DNA of 64,000 nt, from the NCBI RefSeq assembly GCF_000701705.1, contig NZ_JNJP01000015.1:6377-70376 (forward strand), written 5' to 3'. The DNA is from Bilophila wadsworthia ATCC 49260. Lineage in GTDB: Bacteria; Desulfobacterota; Desulfovibrionia; Desulfovibrionales; Desulfovibrionaceae. Below the pieces are notes generated by a model, which did no database searches, was not told the origin of the DNA, and saw only the letters and a program-made list of their open reading frames with translations. How positions within the stretch are numbered: position 1 is the first letter of the stretch; every line of letters begins with the position of its first letter. A program made the translations under genes and the position numbers. Below, in pieces: positions 16,989-24,799 of the stretch.

Positions 16989-18899
16989 CTAGCCGTTCAT
17001 GAGCGTGGGGAGATAGGTTGCCAGCGGGGGGAACAGGACAATCAGGAGAAGGCAGACGAACAGGGCGATGACGAAAGGAACGGCGGAGCGGTACATGGTG
17101 CCGAGCGTCACGCCCGCCACTTCCTTCATGACGAAGAGGCTGATGCCGAAAGGCGGCGTGATGGAGGCCATGTTGTCCAGAACCGTGATGATGACGCCGA
17201 ACCAGATCAGATCCCAGCCGAAAACCTTCGCAATGGGCACGAAGATCGGCACGCAGATGAGCAGCAGCGGCATGGACGGCAGGAAACAGCCGAGGATGCA
17301 GAAGGTCATGACGATGGCGAACAGGACCAGCATGGGGGCGACGTCCAGCGCGGCGATGCTGTTGGCGAGTACCATCGGGATGCGCGTCATGGCCATGAAG
17401 TAGCTGAGCACGATGGCCCCGCACAGGACGGTGAAGCACATGGAGATGAACTTGGCCGAATTGTGCAGGGTGGCGATGAAGTTTTTCCGGTTCATGCGGC
17501 GCATGAAGAGCGCGAGCAGCAGCGTGCCGAACGCCCCGATGCCGCCGCCCTCGGTCGCCGTGAACACGCCGCCGTAAATGCCGCCGATGACGAGGAAGAA
17601 GATGCCCATGATGGGCAGCCCCGTCTTGAGCGAGGCCATCCGCTCGTGGAGGGGGGATTTGGGCAGTCTCGGGGCGAGGCCCGGCTTGAGGAAGACCATG
17701 AGCCACACCGCGGCCATGAAGCACAGCGCGCAGAGGAGGCCGGGGATGATCCCCGCGACGAACAGGTCGCCGATGGATTGCTGCGCCAGCACGCCGTAAA
17801 TGATGAAGGTGGTGCTCGGCGGGATGAGGCAGCCGATGGTCCCCGAACAGGCCAGCGTGCCCACGGCGAGCTCGTCGTTGTAGCCGTGTTTGCGCATTTC
17901 CGGAAGGGCGATGGCGGCCATGGCGATGCTGCCCGCCAGCACGTCCCCGACGACGGCCCCGAACAGCGCGCAGGCGGCCACGCTTCCGACGGCGAGCCCG
18001 CCGCGCAGGTGCCCGAGCCATTTGCGCGCGCAGCCGTAGATGTCCTCCCCGAACCGGGCGTGGAAGCACAGATAGCCCATGAGCATGAAGAACATGAGGG
18101 GAGACCATGCGTAACTGCTGGCCGTCGCGTACATGGACTTGCCGAGGGTCGTGAAGCCCGCCGAAACGCCGCGCAGGTTGGCGATGAAGACGAGGCCGGT
18201 GGCCATGAGCGCGAAGGCGACGGGCATACCGAGGAAGAACAGGGCGAACAGGAAGACGAGCCCAAGCACGCCCACGGCGACGCTGCCCATACCGGGCAGC
18301 TTGTGCGTGGCGACCCACCATGCGCCGAGCATGGGCAGGCACCCGAGGCAGAGGGCGAGGACGGCCTGCCGGTTCCCGGCGCGGCGGCAGGCTTCCGAAA
18401 GCGCTTTCAGCAGATCGTGGAGCAGGGTGACGGCGAGCAGGGCGAAGCCGAACGACGCGAGCCCGATGAATGGGGTAAGCGGAATCCGCAGCACCAGCGT
18501 GACCGACGAGGTCGAAGCCGCATACCGGGCGGTCGTATAGGAACAGAAACCGATGGTCGCCAGCGACCACAGCGTCGTGGCGACGGCGAGCAGCGCCCGG
18601 CGGGGTTCGGTCAGCTTGGAGGTCAGGATATCCATGGTGACGTGGCTTTTCTGCCATTGCGTGTAGGCGGTGGAGGAAAAGACAACGATGACCATCATGA
18701 GTTCCGTGATTTCCACGGTGCCGTTGATCGACTTGCCGAACCAGTACCGCAGGAACACGTCGACGAACGTCAGGAACACCATGAGCATGAAGACGCTCAT
18801 GCCCGCCGCGCTGAGCCATTTGGAGAGGCTTTCCGCCGGGAGCAGCGCGGCCGTGGCCCTGCCGAGAAAACCTGTTCCGTGGGTATGCGTGCTTTCCAT
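16989..18899 (-). CDS. TRAP transporter fused small and large permease subunits (DctQ-DctM)
   Basis: A 636-residue membrane protein. Residues about 25-175 are a four-helix DctQ domain (VDVFLRYWFGKSINGTVEI, then TAYTQWQKSHVTMDIL). From about 210 it is DctM, with GMPVAFALMATGL, AGSIAMAAIALPEM and CLIPPSTTFIIYGVL. Together with the DctP receptor it moves an organic acid across the inner membrane using the sodium gradient. The ATG at 18899 has an AAGGAAA site upstream; the frame runs further but only into intergenic hairpin and receptor antisense sequence. It is the last gene of a four-gene leftward operon with two redox proteins, so the imported acid is probably the substrate of the flavoprotein. 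Fused QM subunits are a known variant. Confidence 0.9.
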   Translation of the reverse strand: MESTHTHGTGFLGRATAALLPAESLSKWLSAAGMSVFMLMVFLTFVDVFLRYWFGKSINGTVEITELMMVIVVFSSTAYTQWQKSHVTMDILTSKLTEPRRALLAVATTLWSLATIGFCSYTTARYAASTSSVTLVLRIPLTPFIGLASFGFALLAVTLLHDLLKALSEACRRAGNRQAVLALCLGCLPMLGAWWVATHKLPGMGSVAVGVLGLVFLFALFFLGMPVAFALMATGLVFIANLRGVSAGFTTLGKSMYATASSYAWSPLMFFMLMGYLCFHARFGEDIYGCARKWLGHLRGGLAVGSVAACALFGAVVGDVLAGSIAMAAIALPEMRKHGYNDELAVGTLACSGTIGCLIPPSTTFIIYGVLAQQSIGDLFVAGIIPGLLCALCFMAAVWLMVFLKPGLAPRLPKSPLHERMASLKTGLPIMGIFFLVIGGIYGGVFTATEGGGIGAFGTLLLALFMRRMNRKNFIATLHNSAKFISMCFTVLCGAIVLSYFMAMTRIPMVLANSIAALDVAPMLVLFAIVMTFCILGCFLPSMPLLLICVPIFVPIAKVFGWDLIWFGVIITVLDNMASITPPFGISLFVMKEVAGVTLGTMYRSAVPFVIALFVCLLLIVLFPPLATYLPTLMNG

Positions 18900-18961
18900 A
18901 CTTCGTTTCCTTGTTGGAGAGGAGTCGCGTCTGAGGAACATCCACCGTGGCGGGAAGCTCG

Positions 18962-18987
18962 CGGGGCGCTCCCGGAGGAACGCCCCG
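18962..18987 (-). other. intercistronic hairpin between dctP and dctQM
   Basis: CGGGGCG and CGCCCCG form a 7-bp stem around 12 bases without a T-tract. Such hairpins behind a binding-protein gene often stabilise its mRNA so that the receptor is made in excess over the permease. Confidence 0.5.
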
Positions 18988-19003
18988 TCCGCCCGAGGCC
19001 GGG

Positions 19004-20083
19004 TTACTTCTTGCCGGCGATGTCGATGGAGTGGGACTGGTTCCACGGCTTGGCGTAGCGCGTTTCCAGTTCGCGGAACTTCGCTTCGATGGCCTTGCCG
19101 GGGAGCCCGGTCTTGGTCACGATGTCGATCCACTCCCGCATGACGGGCTCGGTCAGCCTGTCGGCTTCGGCGTAGTCGGCATCCGAGAGGACATGCAGCG
19201 TGCCGCCCATGTCGGAGACCCACGTGTTCAGGCTTTCGTACTGCTTCTTTTCCCAGAACGCCTTGAAGAGGGTACGTCCGTATTCCCCGGACACGCTGTC
19301 GACGATCTGTTTGAGATCGTCCGGCATCCCGTCGTAGACGTCCTTGTTCATGACGACGGCGAAGACCAGCCCCGTGGTGTTGACGAGGGTGACGTGCTTG
19401 ACCACGTCGCCCAGACGGCGGGAAACCAGCAGATCGTAGTCGCAGGAGGTCGCGTCGATGACGCCTTGCTGCATACTCATGAACACGTCGGCCATGGGGA
19501 TGTTCACGACCGAGGCCCCGAAGGCGCGCAGCTTGTTGGCGACCTGATAGTCCCCGAGCACATTGATCTTCTTGCCCTTGAAATCGGCGAGGCTGGTGAT
19601 GGGCTCCTTGCTGCCGATGAGCATACCGACGGTCAGGGCGTGGGAGAACAGGACCTTGACCCCATCCAGCTCCTTTTGGACTTCGGGGAAGGCGTTCTGC
19701 ATTTCCAGTACCCACGGCGTGGGATCTTCAAGGGACATGCTCGGACGGATCAGGGTGAAGATCCGCTCGTGGAAGGGGAACTGCCCCACGGCCACGTCAT
19801 AGCTGAATTCGGCCATGTCCGAGATGCCGTCCTTGACGGATTCGAAAGCGTCGGCTTCCTTGCTGAGGGCTTCCGCGAAATAGGGTTCGACGCGGATACG
19901 CCCGCTGCTGCGCTTGTTCAGCTCTTCGGTCCACTGCTTGAGGGCGAAGTGCCAGCGGTTATGGATAGGCGGGATGGGCAGGTTGAGGCTCAGGACGTAC
20001 TCTTCAGCCGCGCGGCTTTCGGCGGGCGGCATCCCGGAGGCGAAAAACACCGAAGCCATGATCAGAACCAAAAACCTCTTCAT
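19004..20083 (-). CDS. TRAP transporter periplasmic solute receptor (DctP family)
   Basis: A 359-residue DctP-type receptor with a Sec signal peptide (MKRFLVLIMASVFF, cleavage probably after AESRAAEE). Family blocks include RIRVEPYF, a segment near INVLGDYQVANKLRAFGAS with the conserved ligand-contacting Arg region, and MSMQQGVIDATSCDYD. It binds a small carboxylate in the periplasm and delivers it to the fused DctQM permease encoded next. It lies between the GltD-like gene (72 bases upstream) and dctQM (104 bases downstream), both spacers holding hairpins. The ligand cannot be told; the C4-dicarboxylate group is only one option. Confidence 0.9.
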   Translation of the reverse strand: MKRFLVLIMASVFFASGMPPAESRAAEEYVLSLNLPIPPIHNRWHFALKQWTEELNKRSSGRIRVEPYFAEALSKEADAFESVKDGISDMAEFSYDVAVGQFPFHERIFTLIRPSMSLEDPTPWVLEMQNAFPEVQKELDGVKVLFSHALTVGMLIGSKEPITSLADFKGKKINVLGDYQVANKLRAFGASVVNIPMADVFMSMQQGVIDATSCDYDLLVSRRLGDVVKHVTLVNTTGLVFAVVMNKDVYDGMPDDLKQIVDSVSGEYGRTLFKAFWEKKQYESLNTWVSDMGGTLHVLSDADYAEADRLTEPVMREWIDIVTKTGLPGKAIEAKFRELETRYAKPWNQSHSIDIAGKK

Positions 20084-20121
20084 AGGAACTCCCGTGATGG
20101 TGCAAGGTTGAATCCGGGGTT

Positions 20122-20146
20122 CCGGCTTTCCGGAGGGGAAAGCCGG
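20122..20146 (-). other. intercistronic hairpin upstream of dctP
   Basis: CCGGCTTTCC pairs perfectly with GGAAAGCCGG around five bases, with no T-run. It separates the GltD-like gene from dctP and could be a processing or stability element. Confidence 0.5.
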
Positions 20147-20155
20147 GGCCTCTCC

Positions 20156-21850
20156 TTACAGGAACGTATGCAGGGGGAAGCGGAACGAGATGCACGCGCC
20201 GGGACAGGCTAGGCGGCAGCAGCCGCAGTGCCAGCACTCGTCGGGGTAGGCCACTTCGGGGCCGTGCTCGCCTTCTTTGAGGATAAGGCCGGGACAGCTC
20301 GCCACGCATTGCCAGCAGGACTGGCAGTGTCCGCAGTGCAGGCAGCGTGCGGCTTCGGCGCGGGCGGCCTCAAGGGTGAGCCCCTTGTCCAGCTCCTCGA
20401 AGGCGAGCCACGTTTCCCGCGCGGTGAGCCGCTCCGTCGGGTTGCGCGGGGCTTTCTCGTGATAGCTGATGTTGACGATTTCCTCGAAGGCCACCACATG
20501 CTGTTCGGTTCCGCCCGCCGAGGGGAGCAGGGCAAGCAGCCCTTCGTCGTTGAACCACGCCTCCAGGGGCGCGGCGTCCGTTCCGGTCAGGAATGCGTGC
20601 ATGGCAAGGGCTGTCCGGCGTCCTTCCCCGATGGCGGCGCAGACTAGGGAAGGCCCGGAGGCGCATTCCCCGGCGGCGTACAGGCCCGGCTTCGAGGTCA
20701 TGCCCGTTTCCGGAGCGGCGGCGATGAAACCGCGCGGGGTGCGCTCCACGCCCGGCACGGCGTCCAGAAAATCGAGATCCGCCGTGAGACCGCTGGCGCA
20801 GATGACGATGTCCGCTTCCAGTTCCAGCACGCTGCCGGGGATGCGGTCCACGCTGAGGTTGCCCCGCTCGTCGAACCGGAAGCCTGAGACGGCATCGGCC
20901 GTCACGCCGGAAACCGTTCCGCCTCCGCAGCGCACAGCGCCCGCCAGATGGGAAGGGTGAAGGCGGATGCCTTCGTCTTCGGCCTGCCGGACTTCTTCGG
21001 CGGGAACGCGCACATGACCCATGTCTTCAAGGAAGACGAGATGGGTTTCAGCGGCTCCCAGCCGCTTGACCGTGAAGGCGCAGTCAAAGGCCACGCCGCC
21101 CCCGCCGAGGATGGCGACGCGTTTGCCGTCGAGCCGGGTGCGGTTGAGGTTCGATTCCCGCAGGAACCGGACGGCCGGGAGCGCGTGTTCGATGCCGGGG
21201 ATGTCCAGACGGCGCTCCTTTCCGTTGCCCGCCGCGATTAGGCAGGCGTCATAGTGTTCCAGCAGCGAGGCAAGGGAAATGTCCCGCCCGACGGCTGTGT
21301 TCGTCAGGATGTTGACCCCGAGGCCGAGGACGAGCCCTACCTCGCGGTCGACCGCGGCCTTGGGCAGCCGGAAGTCCGGGATGGCCTGACGCGGCACGCC
21401 CCCGGCGACGGGGGAAGCCTCGAAGACGTCCACCGTGTGCCCGAGCAGGGCGGAAAAGTAGGCGCAGGTCAGCCCTGCGGGGCCGGAACCGATGACGGCG
21501 ATCCGCTTGCCGGTCGAGGGAAGGCGCTTCATGCGCCGGAAGGCGGAACCGTAATCCGCGGCATGCCGTTCCAGCGCGCGGATTGCCACGCCTTCATCGT
21601 ACGAATTTCGGTTGCAGCCGGTTTCGCAGGGATGGGGGCATACGCGGCCCGTCACGCCGGGAAACGGATTGCGGGCGCGCAGGTATTCCAGCGCGAGGGC
21701 CTCGTTGCCGTCCGCAATGGCTCGTTCCATTTTCTGAATGGGGTTCCCCGCCGGGCAGCGGCATTCACAGGGGGACGTCCGGCCCTGTCCGGCGTGGCTG
21801 GCGTCCTGTACGGAAACGCGGGGTGTTTCTCTGCTAAAGACTGGAGGCAT
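20156..21850 (-). CDS. GltD-like NAD(P)H:FAD oxidoreductase with C-terminal 2[4Fe-4S] ferredoxin domain
   Basis: A 564-residue electron-transfer flavoprotein. The N-terminal GltD iron-sulfur cysteines are present (CECRCP from 28 and CPHPCETGC from 71). FAD binds at GSGPAG (121-126) and NAD(P)H at GGGGVA (249-254). A C-terminal extension carries CLHCGHCQSC...CVASCP and ECWHCGCCRLACPGACISF, a two-cluster ferredoxin. That last block closely resembles the separate ferredoxin at 39383-39634, itself beside an APS-reductase-like flavoprotein. I infer that this protein passes electrons from NAD(P)H to the flavoprotein encoded 115 bases upstream, replacing a glutamate-synthase large subunit with a different partner. 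No glutamate synthase large subunit lies beside it in this operon. Confidence 0.82.
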   Translation of the reverse strand: MPPVFSRETPRVSVQDASHAGQGRTSPCECRCPAGNPIQKMERAIADGNEALALEYLRARNPFPGVTGRVCPHPCETGCNRNSYDEGVAIRALERHAADYGSAFRRMKRLPSTGKRIAVIGSGPAGLTCAYFSALLGHTVDVFEASPVAGGVPRQAIPDFRLPKAAVDREVGLVLGLGVNILTNTAVGRDISLASLLEHYDACLIAAGNGKERRLDIPGIEHALPAVRFLRESNLNRTRLDGKRVAILGGGGVAFDCAFTVKRLGAAETHLVFLEDMGHVRVPAEEVRQAEDEGIRLHPSHLAGAVRCGGGTVSGVTADAVSGFRFDERGNLSVDRIPGSVLELEADIVICASGLTADLDFLDAVPGVERTPRGFIAAAPETGMTSKPGLYAAGECASGPSLVCAAIGEGRRTALAMHAFLTGTDAAPLEAWFNDEGLLALLPSAGGTEQHVVAFEEIVNISYHEKAPRNPTERLTARETWLAFEELDKGLTLEAARAEAARCLHCGHCQSCWQCVASCPGLILKEGEHGPEVAYPDECWHCGCCRLACPGACISFRFPLHTFL

Positions 21851-21965
21851 TCCAGACTCCTTGTTTCAAAAGAAGGGTTCTGTCGCCGCTGGAGCCTTTG
21901 GTGGCCCCGTTGCGGCGGGAAACGGGCCGCACCCGGCGCGGGGGCGCTTCCGGGCGGGTTGCCCG

Positions 21966-23633
21966 TCAGGCTTGCGGGGCCCCGGCCCAGAAAGCCTTGG
22001 GGCCGTAGGCATCCTTTTCCAGAACAAGCAATTTGTTGAGCGAGGGATCCATGTCGGGATAATCCGTGCGCCGGTAGACGGAACGCCCGGTCTCCCGGCG
22101 TTCCCGCGTGGCCAGCGTGGTGAGCCGGCACGTCCGCAGAAGGTGCATGGCCTCGTGCGCGCGCAAAAGCTCGTGCAGGTTTTTTGCCATGATCGTGTCT
22201 TCCACGGACTCGATGAGCGCGAACTTTTCAAGGGCGGTGGACATCCCCTTCTCGTTGCGGACGTAGCCCATATAGTAGTCCATGACCTGCCTGATGGCGG
22301 CTTCGAACTTGTCTTGGCGGATGCCGTCCGAGACACCCAGAGGCTTGAAGACGCGCCGTTTCTCGCGTCCGAGTTCGTCCGCGTCGGGTTCGGGAAGTTC
22401 CGTATACGTCGAACCGGCGGCCCGCGCCGCATGATCCCCGGCGATGTAGCCGCTGCAGATGGAGCCCGAGAAATCGTTGAACACGCTTCCGCCGAACAGC
22501 CCCTTGACGGTACGGGTTTCGAAGTTGTCCTTCAGGTAGAGGATCCCGTTGATGTACAGCTCGGACAGTTCCACTTCCATAGGCTTCGCGCTGAAATCGA
22601 TCCCGGCCTGCGCGCAGTAGTCGTTCCACGTTTCCTTGTCGCCGGGCATACTGTCGTATTGGAGGTGGTGCAGGATGTCCCTGTCGATGTGGGTGAGATC
22701 CAGCACGAAGGGCGGCCCGTTCCCCTCGGTGAGTTCCCGGTGCGTCCCCTGTATGAGCAGGTAGCGCGGGCCGATTTCCATCATGGGGTGGTACTTGCCC
22801 ATATAGCGCTGGCCGAGGGCGTTGATGCCCTTCGCGCCGCTGCTGGTGATGCCGTTCATGCCGGGGCAGCCCCATCCCTTGGGAAGGAGGGTGGCTTCCT
22901 GTTCGGTATCCAGCGTGATGATCTGGGCCCCGGCCTCATAGGGCAGTGCGATCTGGCTTCCCGTAATGAAGGGGGAGAAGGCGCTGTTGAAGGGATTGAG
23001 GGACGAGTTGACGGAAACCCGCCCGTTCAGGCGGCCGAGGGCCGAAATGACGATTTTCGCCCTGATGATGTGGAACGTGCCGTCAAGGACGTGGAAACCC
23101 GCCGCGCCGATGGCCTTTCCGTCCTGCACGAGGATCTTGGTGCACTGGACATATTCCAGCACGTCGACGCCCTGCGAACGGATAAGCCCTGCGAGTCGGC
23201 GCTTGATGTATTTGCCGTTGTTGATGTGCGTCCACCAGCTTCCGGGCTGTCCGAATCCGGTGGTGCGGTAGAAGGAGCCGTCCGCGTTGTGCAGGAATTC
23301 GATGCCGAGGCTCTTCAGTACCTCGATCATCTGGGGCATGGCCTCGACCCACTGCCGGACCTGGCTGGGGGAATAGCCGCTGGTCGGCGTACAGTAGAAG
23401 TCGACGATGGTTTCCGTCGTGTCGCCGGGGGCGTCCGTATTCAGCACCGCCATGAAATGGTCGTTGCCGCCGCCGAGGGAGCCGCAGCTTTCCAGTTTGC
23501 CCTTATCGGCCAGAAGCACGCGGAGGCCGTGGCGGCTGGCGGAAAGGGCCGCGCCGCACCCGGAGGCTCCCGCCCCAAGGATCAGGACGTCCGTTTCGTG
23601 CACGATGCCTAATGAGTCCAAAGGAGTCGCCAT
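21966..23633 (-). CDS. FAD-dependent oxidoreductase of the fumarate reductase/APS reductase alpha family
   Basis: A 555-residue flavoprotein. The Rossmann FAD site is VLILGAGASGCGAALSASR (GAGASG at about 20-25), and the FAD-contact segment GGGNDHFM follows. The layout is that of the succinate dehydrogenase/fumarate reductase/APS-reductase superfamily, but no haem or quinone module is encoded. No signal peptide is seen, so it works in the cytoplasm. It is the first gene of an operon with a GltD-ferredoxin protein and a TRAP transporter. I infer it reduces or oxidises an imported organic acid, possibly as an alternative respiratory electron acceptor. A palindromic site lies 60-90 bases before the ATG. 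The family is sure, the substrate open. Confidence 0.82.
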   Translation of the reverse strand: MATPLDSLGIVHETDVLILGAGASGCGAALSASRHGLRVLLADKGKLESCGSLGGGNDHFMAVLNTDAPGDTTETIVDFYCTPTSGYSPSQVRQWVEAMPQMIEVLKSLGIEFLHNADGSFYRTTGFGQPGSWWTHINNGKYIKRRLAGLIRSQGVDVLEYVQCTKILVQDGKAIGAAGFHVLDGTFHIIRAKIVISALGRLNGRVSVNSSLNPFNSAFSPFITGSQIALPYEAGAQIITLDTEQEATLLPKGWGCPGMNGITSSGAKGINALGQRYMGKYHPMMEIGPRYLLIQGTHRELTEGNGPPFVLDLTHIDRDILHHLQYDSMPGDKETWNDYCAQAGIDFSAKPMEVELSELYINGILYLKDNFETRTVKGLFGGSVFNDFSGSICSGYIAGDHAARAAGSTYTELPEPDADELGREKRRVFKPLGVSDGIRQDKFEAAIRQVMDYYMGYVRNEKGMSTALEKFALIESVEDTIMAKNLHELLRAHEAMHLLRTCRLTTLATRERRETGRSVYRRTDYPDMDPSLNKLLVLEKDAYGPKAFWAGAPQA

Positions 23634-23691
23634 TCCAAAACCTCCCTGAAGGAACGTTGAACCGTGCGTCCCTTATCGGAGGTTTTACTTG

Positions 23692-23721
23692 TGCAAAATA
23701 GTGCGTTTGCACCATTTTGCA
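23692..23721 (-). promoter_or_regulatory. palindromic operator upstream of the flavoprotein operon
   Basis: A 30-base inverted repeat: arm TGCAAAATAGTGC, spacer GTTT, arm GCACCATTTTGCA, with a single mismatch over 13 bp. It lies 59 bases upstream of the flavoprotein ATG and 140 bases past the stop of the Crp/Fnr gene, so it is the natural target of that regulator. Confidence 0.7.
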
Positions 23722-23811
23722 TGATTTGAATGAATATTGATATATTATATTGAAATAAAAAGAATAAAAATGTCGTGACAAACACGTTGCGGTTTCCGGA
23801 AAGCCAGAAAA

Positions 23812-23845
23812 CGACAAAAAGGCCTTGGGAAAGGCCTTTTTGTCG
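23812..23845 (-). terminator. intrinsic terminator of the Crp/Fnr regulator gene
   Basis: CGACAAAAAGGCCTT and AAGGCCTTTTTGTCG form a perfect 15-bp stem around four bases, with T-runs built into the stem on either strand. It lies 17 bases past the regulator stop. Confidence 0.85.
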
Positions 23846-23861
23846 ACCATTTGTTTCTTTT

Positions 23862-24551
23862 TTATCTTTTGTCGCCGCGAGCGAGCCTGTCGAGCGCTTC
23901 CATATCGAGGATATGCAGATCGTTTTTGGTGTATTTCTCGATGATGTTCAACGCCTTAAGGCGGCAGAGGATACGGGTCAGTGTGGTGCGGTGGATGCCG
24001 AGCAGGGCCGCGAGCTCCTGCTGCGTCATGTCGGGGCTGAAACGCGGCCTGCCGCCATACTTCTGGGACATTTCCTGAAACACCCTGCATACATGGCCCA
24101 TCGTGCCGACAAGCGAGGCGTCGCCGAGGTGCTGCGAATGGATGACCAGGTGTATGCAAAGCGAGTGGATGAGGTTGAGCAGCAAATCCGGATGGGCGGC
24201 GGCGAACGCGCGATCCGTCAGCAGCCCGGCGTCGAAAATCGCGGCTTCCACCCGTTCCGTGCAGGTCACCACAGTGTTCTTGATGTCCCCGGCGATGATG
24301 GTCGGCACGTTCATGAGCGTGCCCGCCCCGGCGTACAGGATCGTCCGTTCCTCGCCGTTGGCTCCGACATAGGCCAGCCGCACGGTCCCCGAAAGGATAT
24401 AGTAGAAATAGGGCGATTCCGTATTCGAAACGTCGATGGTGTGCCGCTTGGGGAAGACGCGCCGGGAGGCGAGGTGCAGCACCTGTGCCCACGGCGTATT
24501 TAAATCGCTTACGCGCGAAGACTTCATCAACATGGCCTGCTCGTGATTCAT
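23862..24551 (-). CDS. Crp/Fnr-family transcriptional regulator
   Basis: A 229-residue regulator. Residues about 20-140 form the cyclic-nucleotide-type beta barrel (SPYFYYILSGTVRLAYVG, then ERTILYAGAGTLMNVP). The C-terminal winged helix is DMTQQELAALLGIHRTTLTR with the recognition helix HRTTLTRIL. The Cys pattern of oxygen-sensing Fnr is absent, so a small effector or a redox/haem ligand is more likely, as in the HcpR/DNR branch, though I cannot place it. I chose the ATG at 24551 with GAGGGGG upstream over a longer frame with no family match. It lies directly upstream of the TRAP/flavoprotein operon and the 23692-23721 palindrome. Confidence 0.85.
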   Translation of the reverse strand: MNHEQAMLMKSSRVSDLNTPWAQVLHLASRRVFPKRHTIDVSNTESPYFYYILSGTVRLAYVGANGEERTILYAGAGTLMNVPTIIAGDIKNTVVTCTERVEAAIFDAGLLTDRAFAAAHPDLLLNLIHSLCIHLVIHSQHLGDASLVGTMGHVCRVFQEMSQKYGGRPRFSPDMTQQELAALLGIHRTTLTRILCRLKALNIIEKYTKNDLHILDMEALDRLARGDKR

Positions 24552-24730
24552 GGACCCCCTCCCCGCCGCTCGAAACGGCGTCAGGTAAAATGTGCCGGAA
24601 CTCGGACGTTTCGGCAATACTTTTGCGCATCTTGCGGAGGAGTATCCTTTGTTCGGTATCGTCGAATCGTTATCCGCGTTGGAGGGCAAGGCGCACGGAG
24701 GCCTCTTTCTTCGCTTCATACGGATGGTAT

Positions 24731-24776
24731 CAAAAAAATGGCAGGCAACACCGAGGGAAGTGTCGGTGCCGCCTGC
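24731..24776 (-). terminator. intrinsic terminator of the TctABC/glutamate-synthase-like operon
   Basis: Stem 24741-24754 with 24763-24776 (14 bp with two G-U pairs), loop of eight, then a run of seven T when read leftward. It closes the long leftward operon 24 bases past its last stop. Confidence 0.85.
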
Positions 24777-24799
24777 GCGGAAAAGGGAACTGAAGGGGG

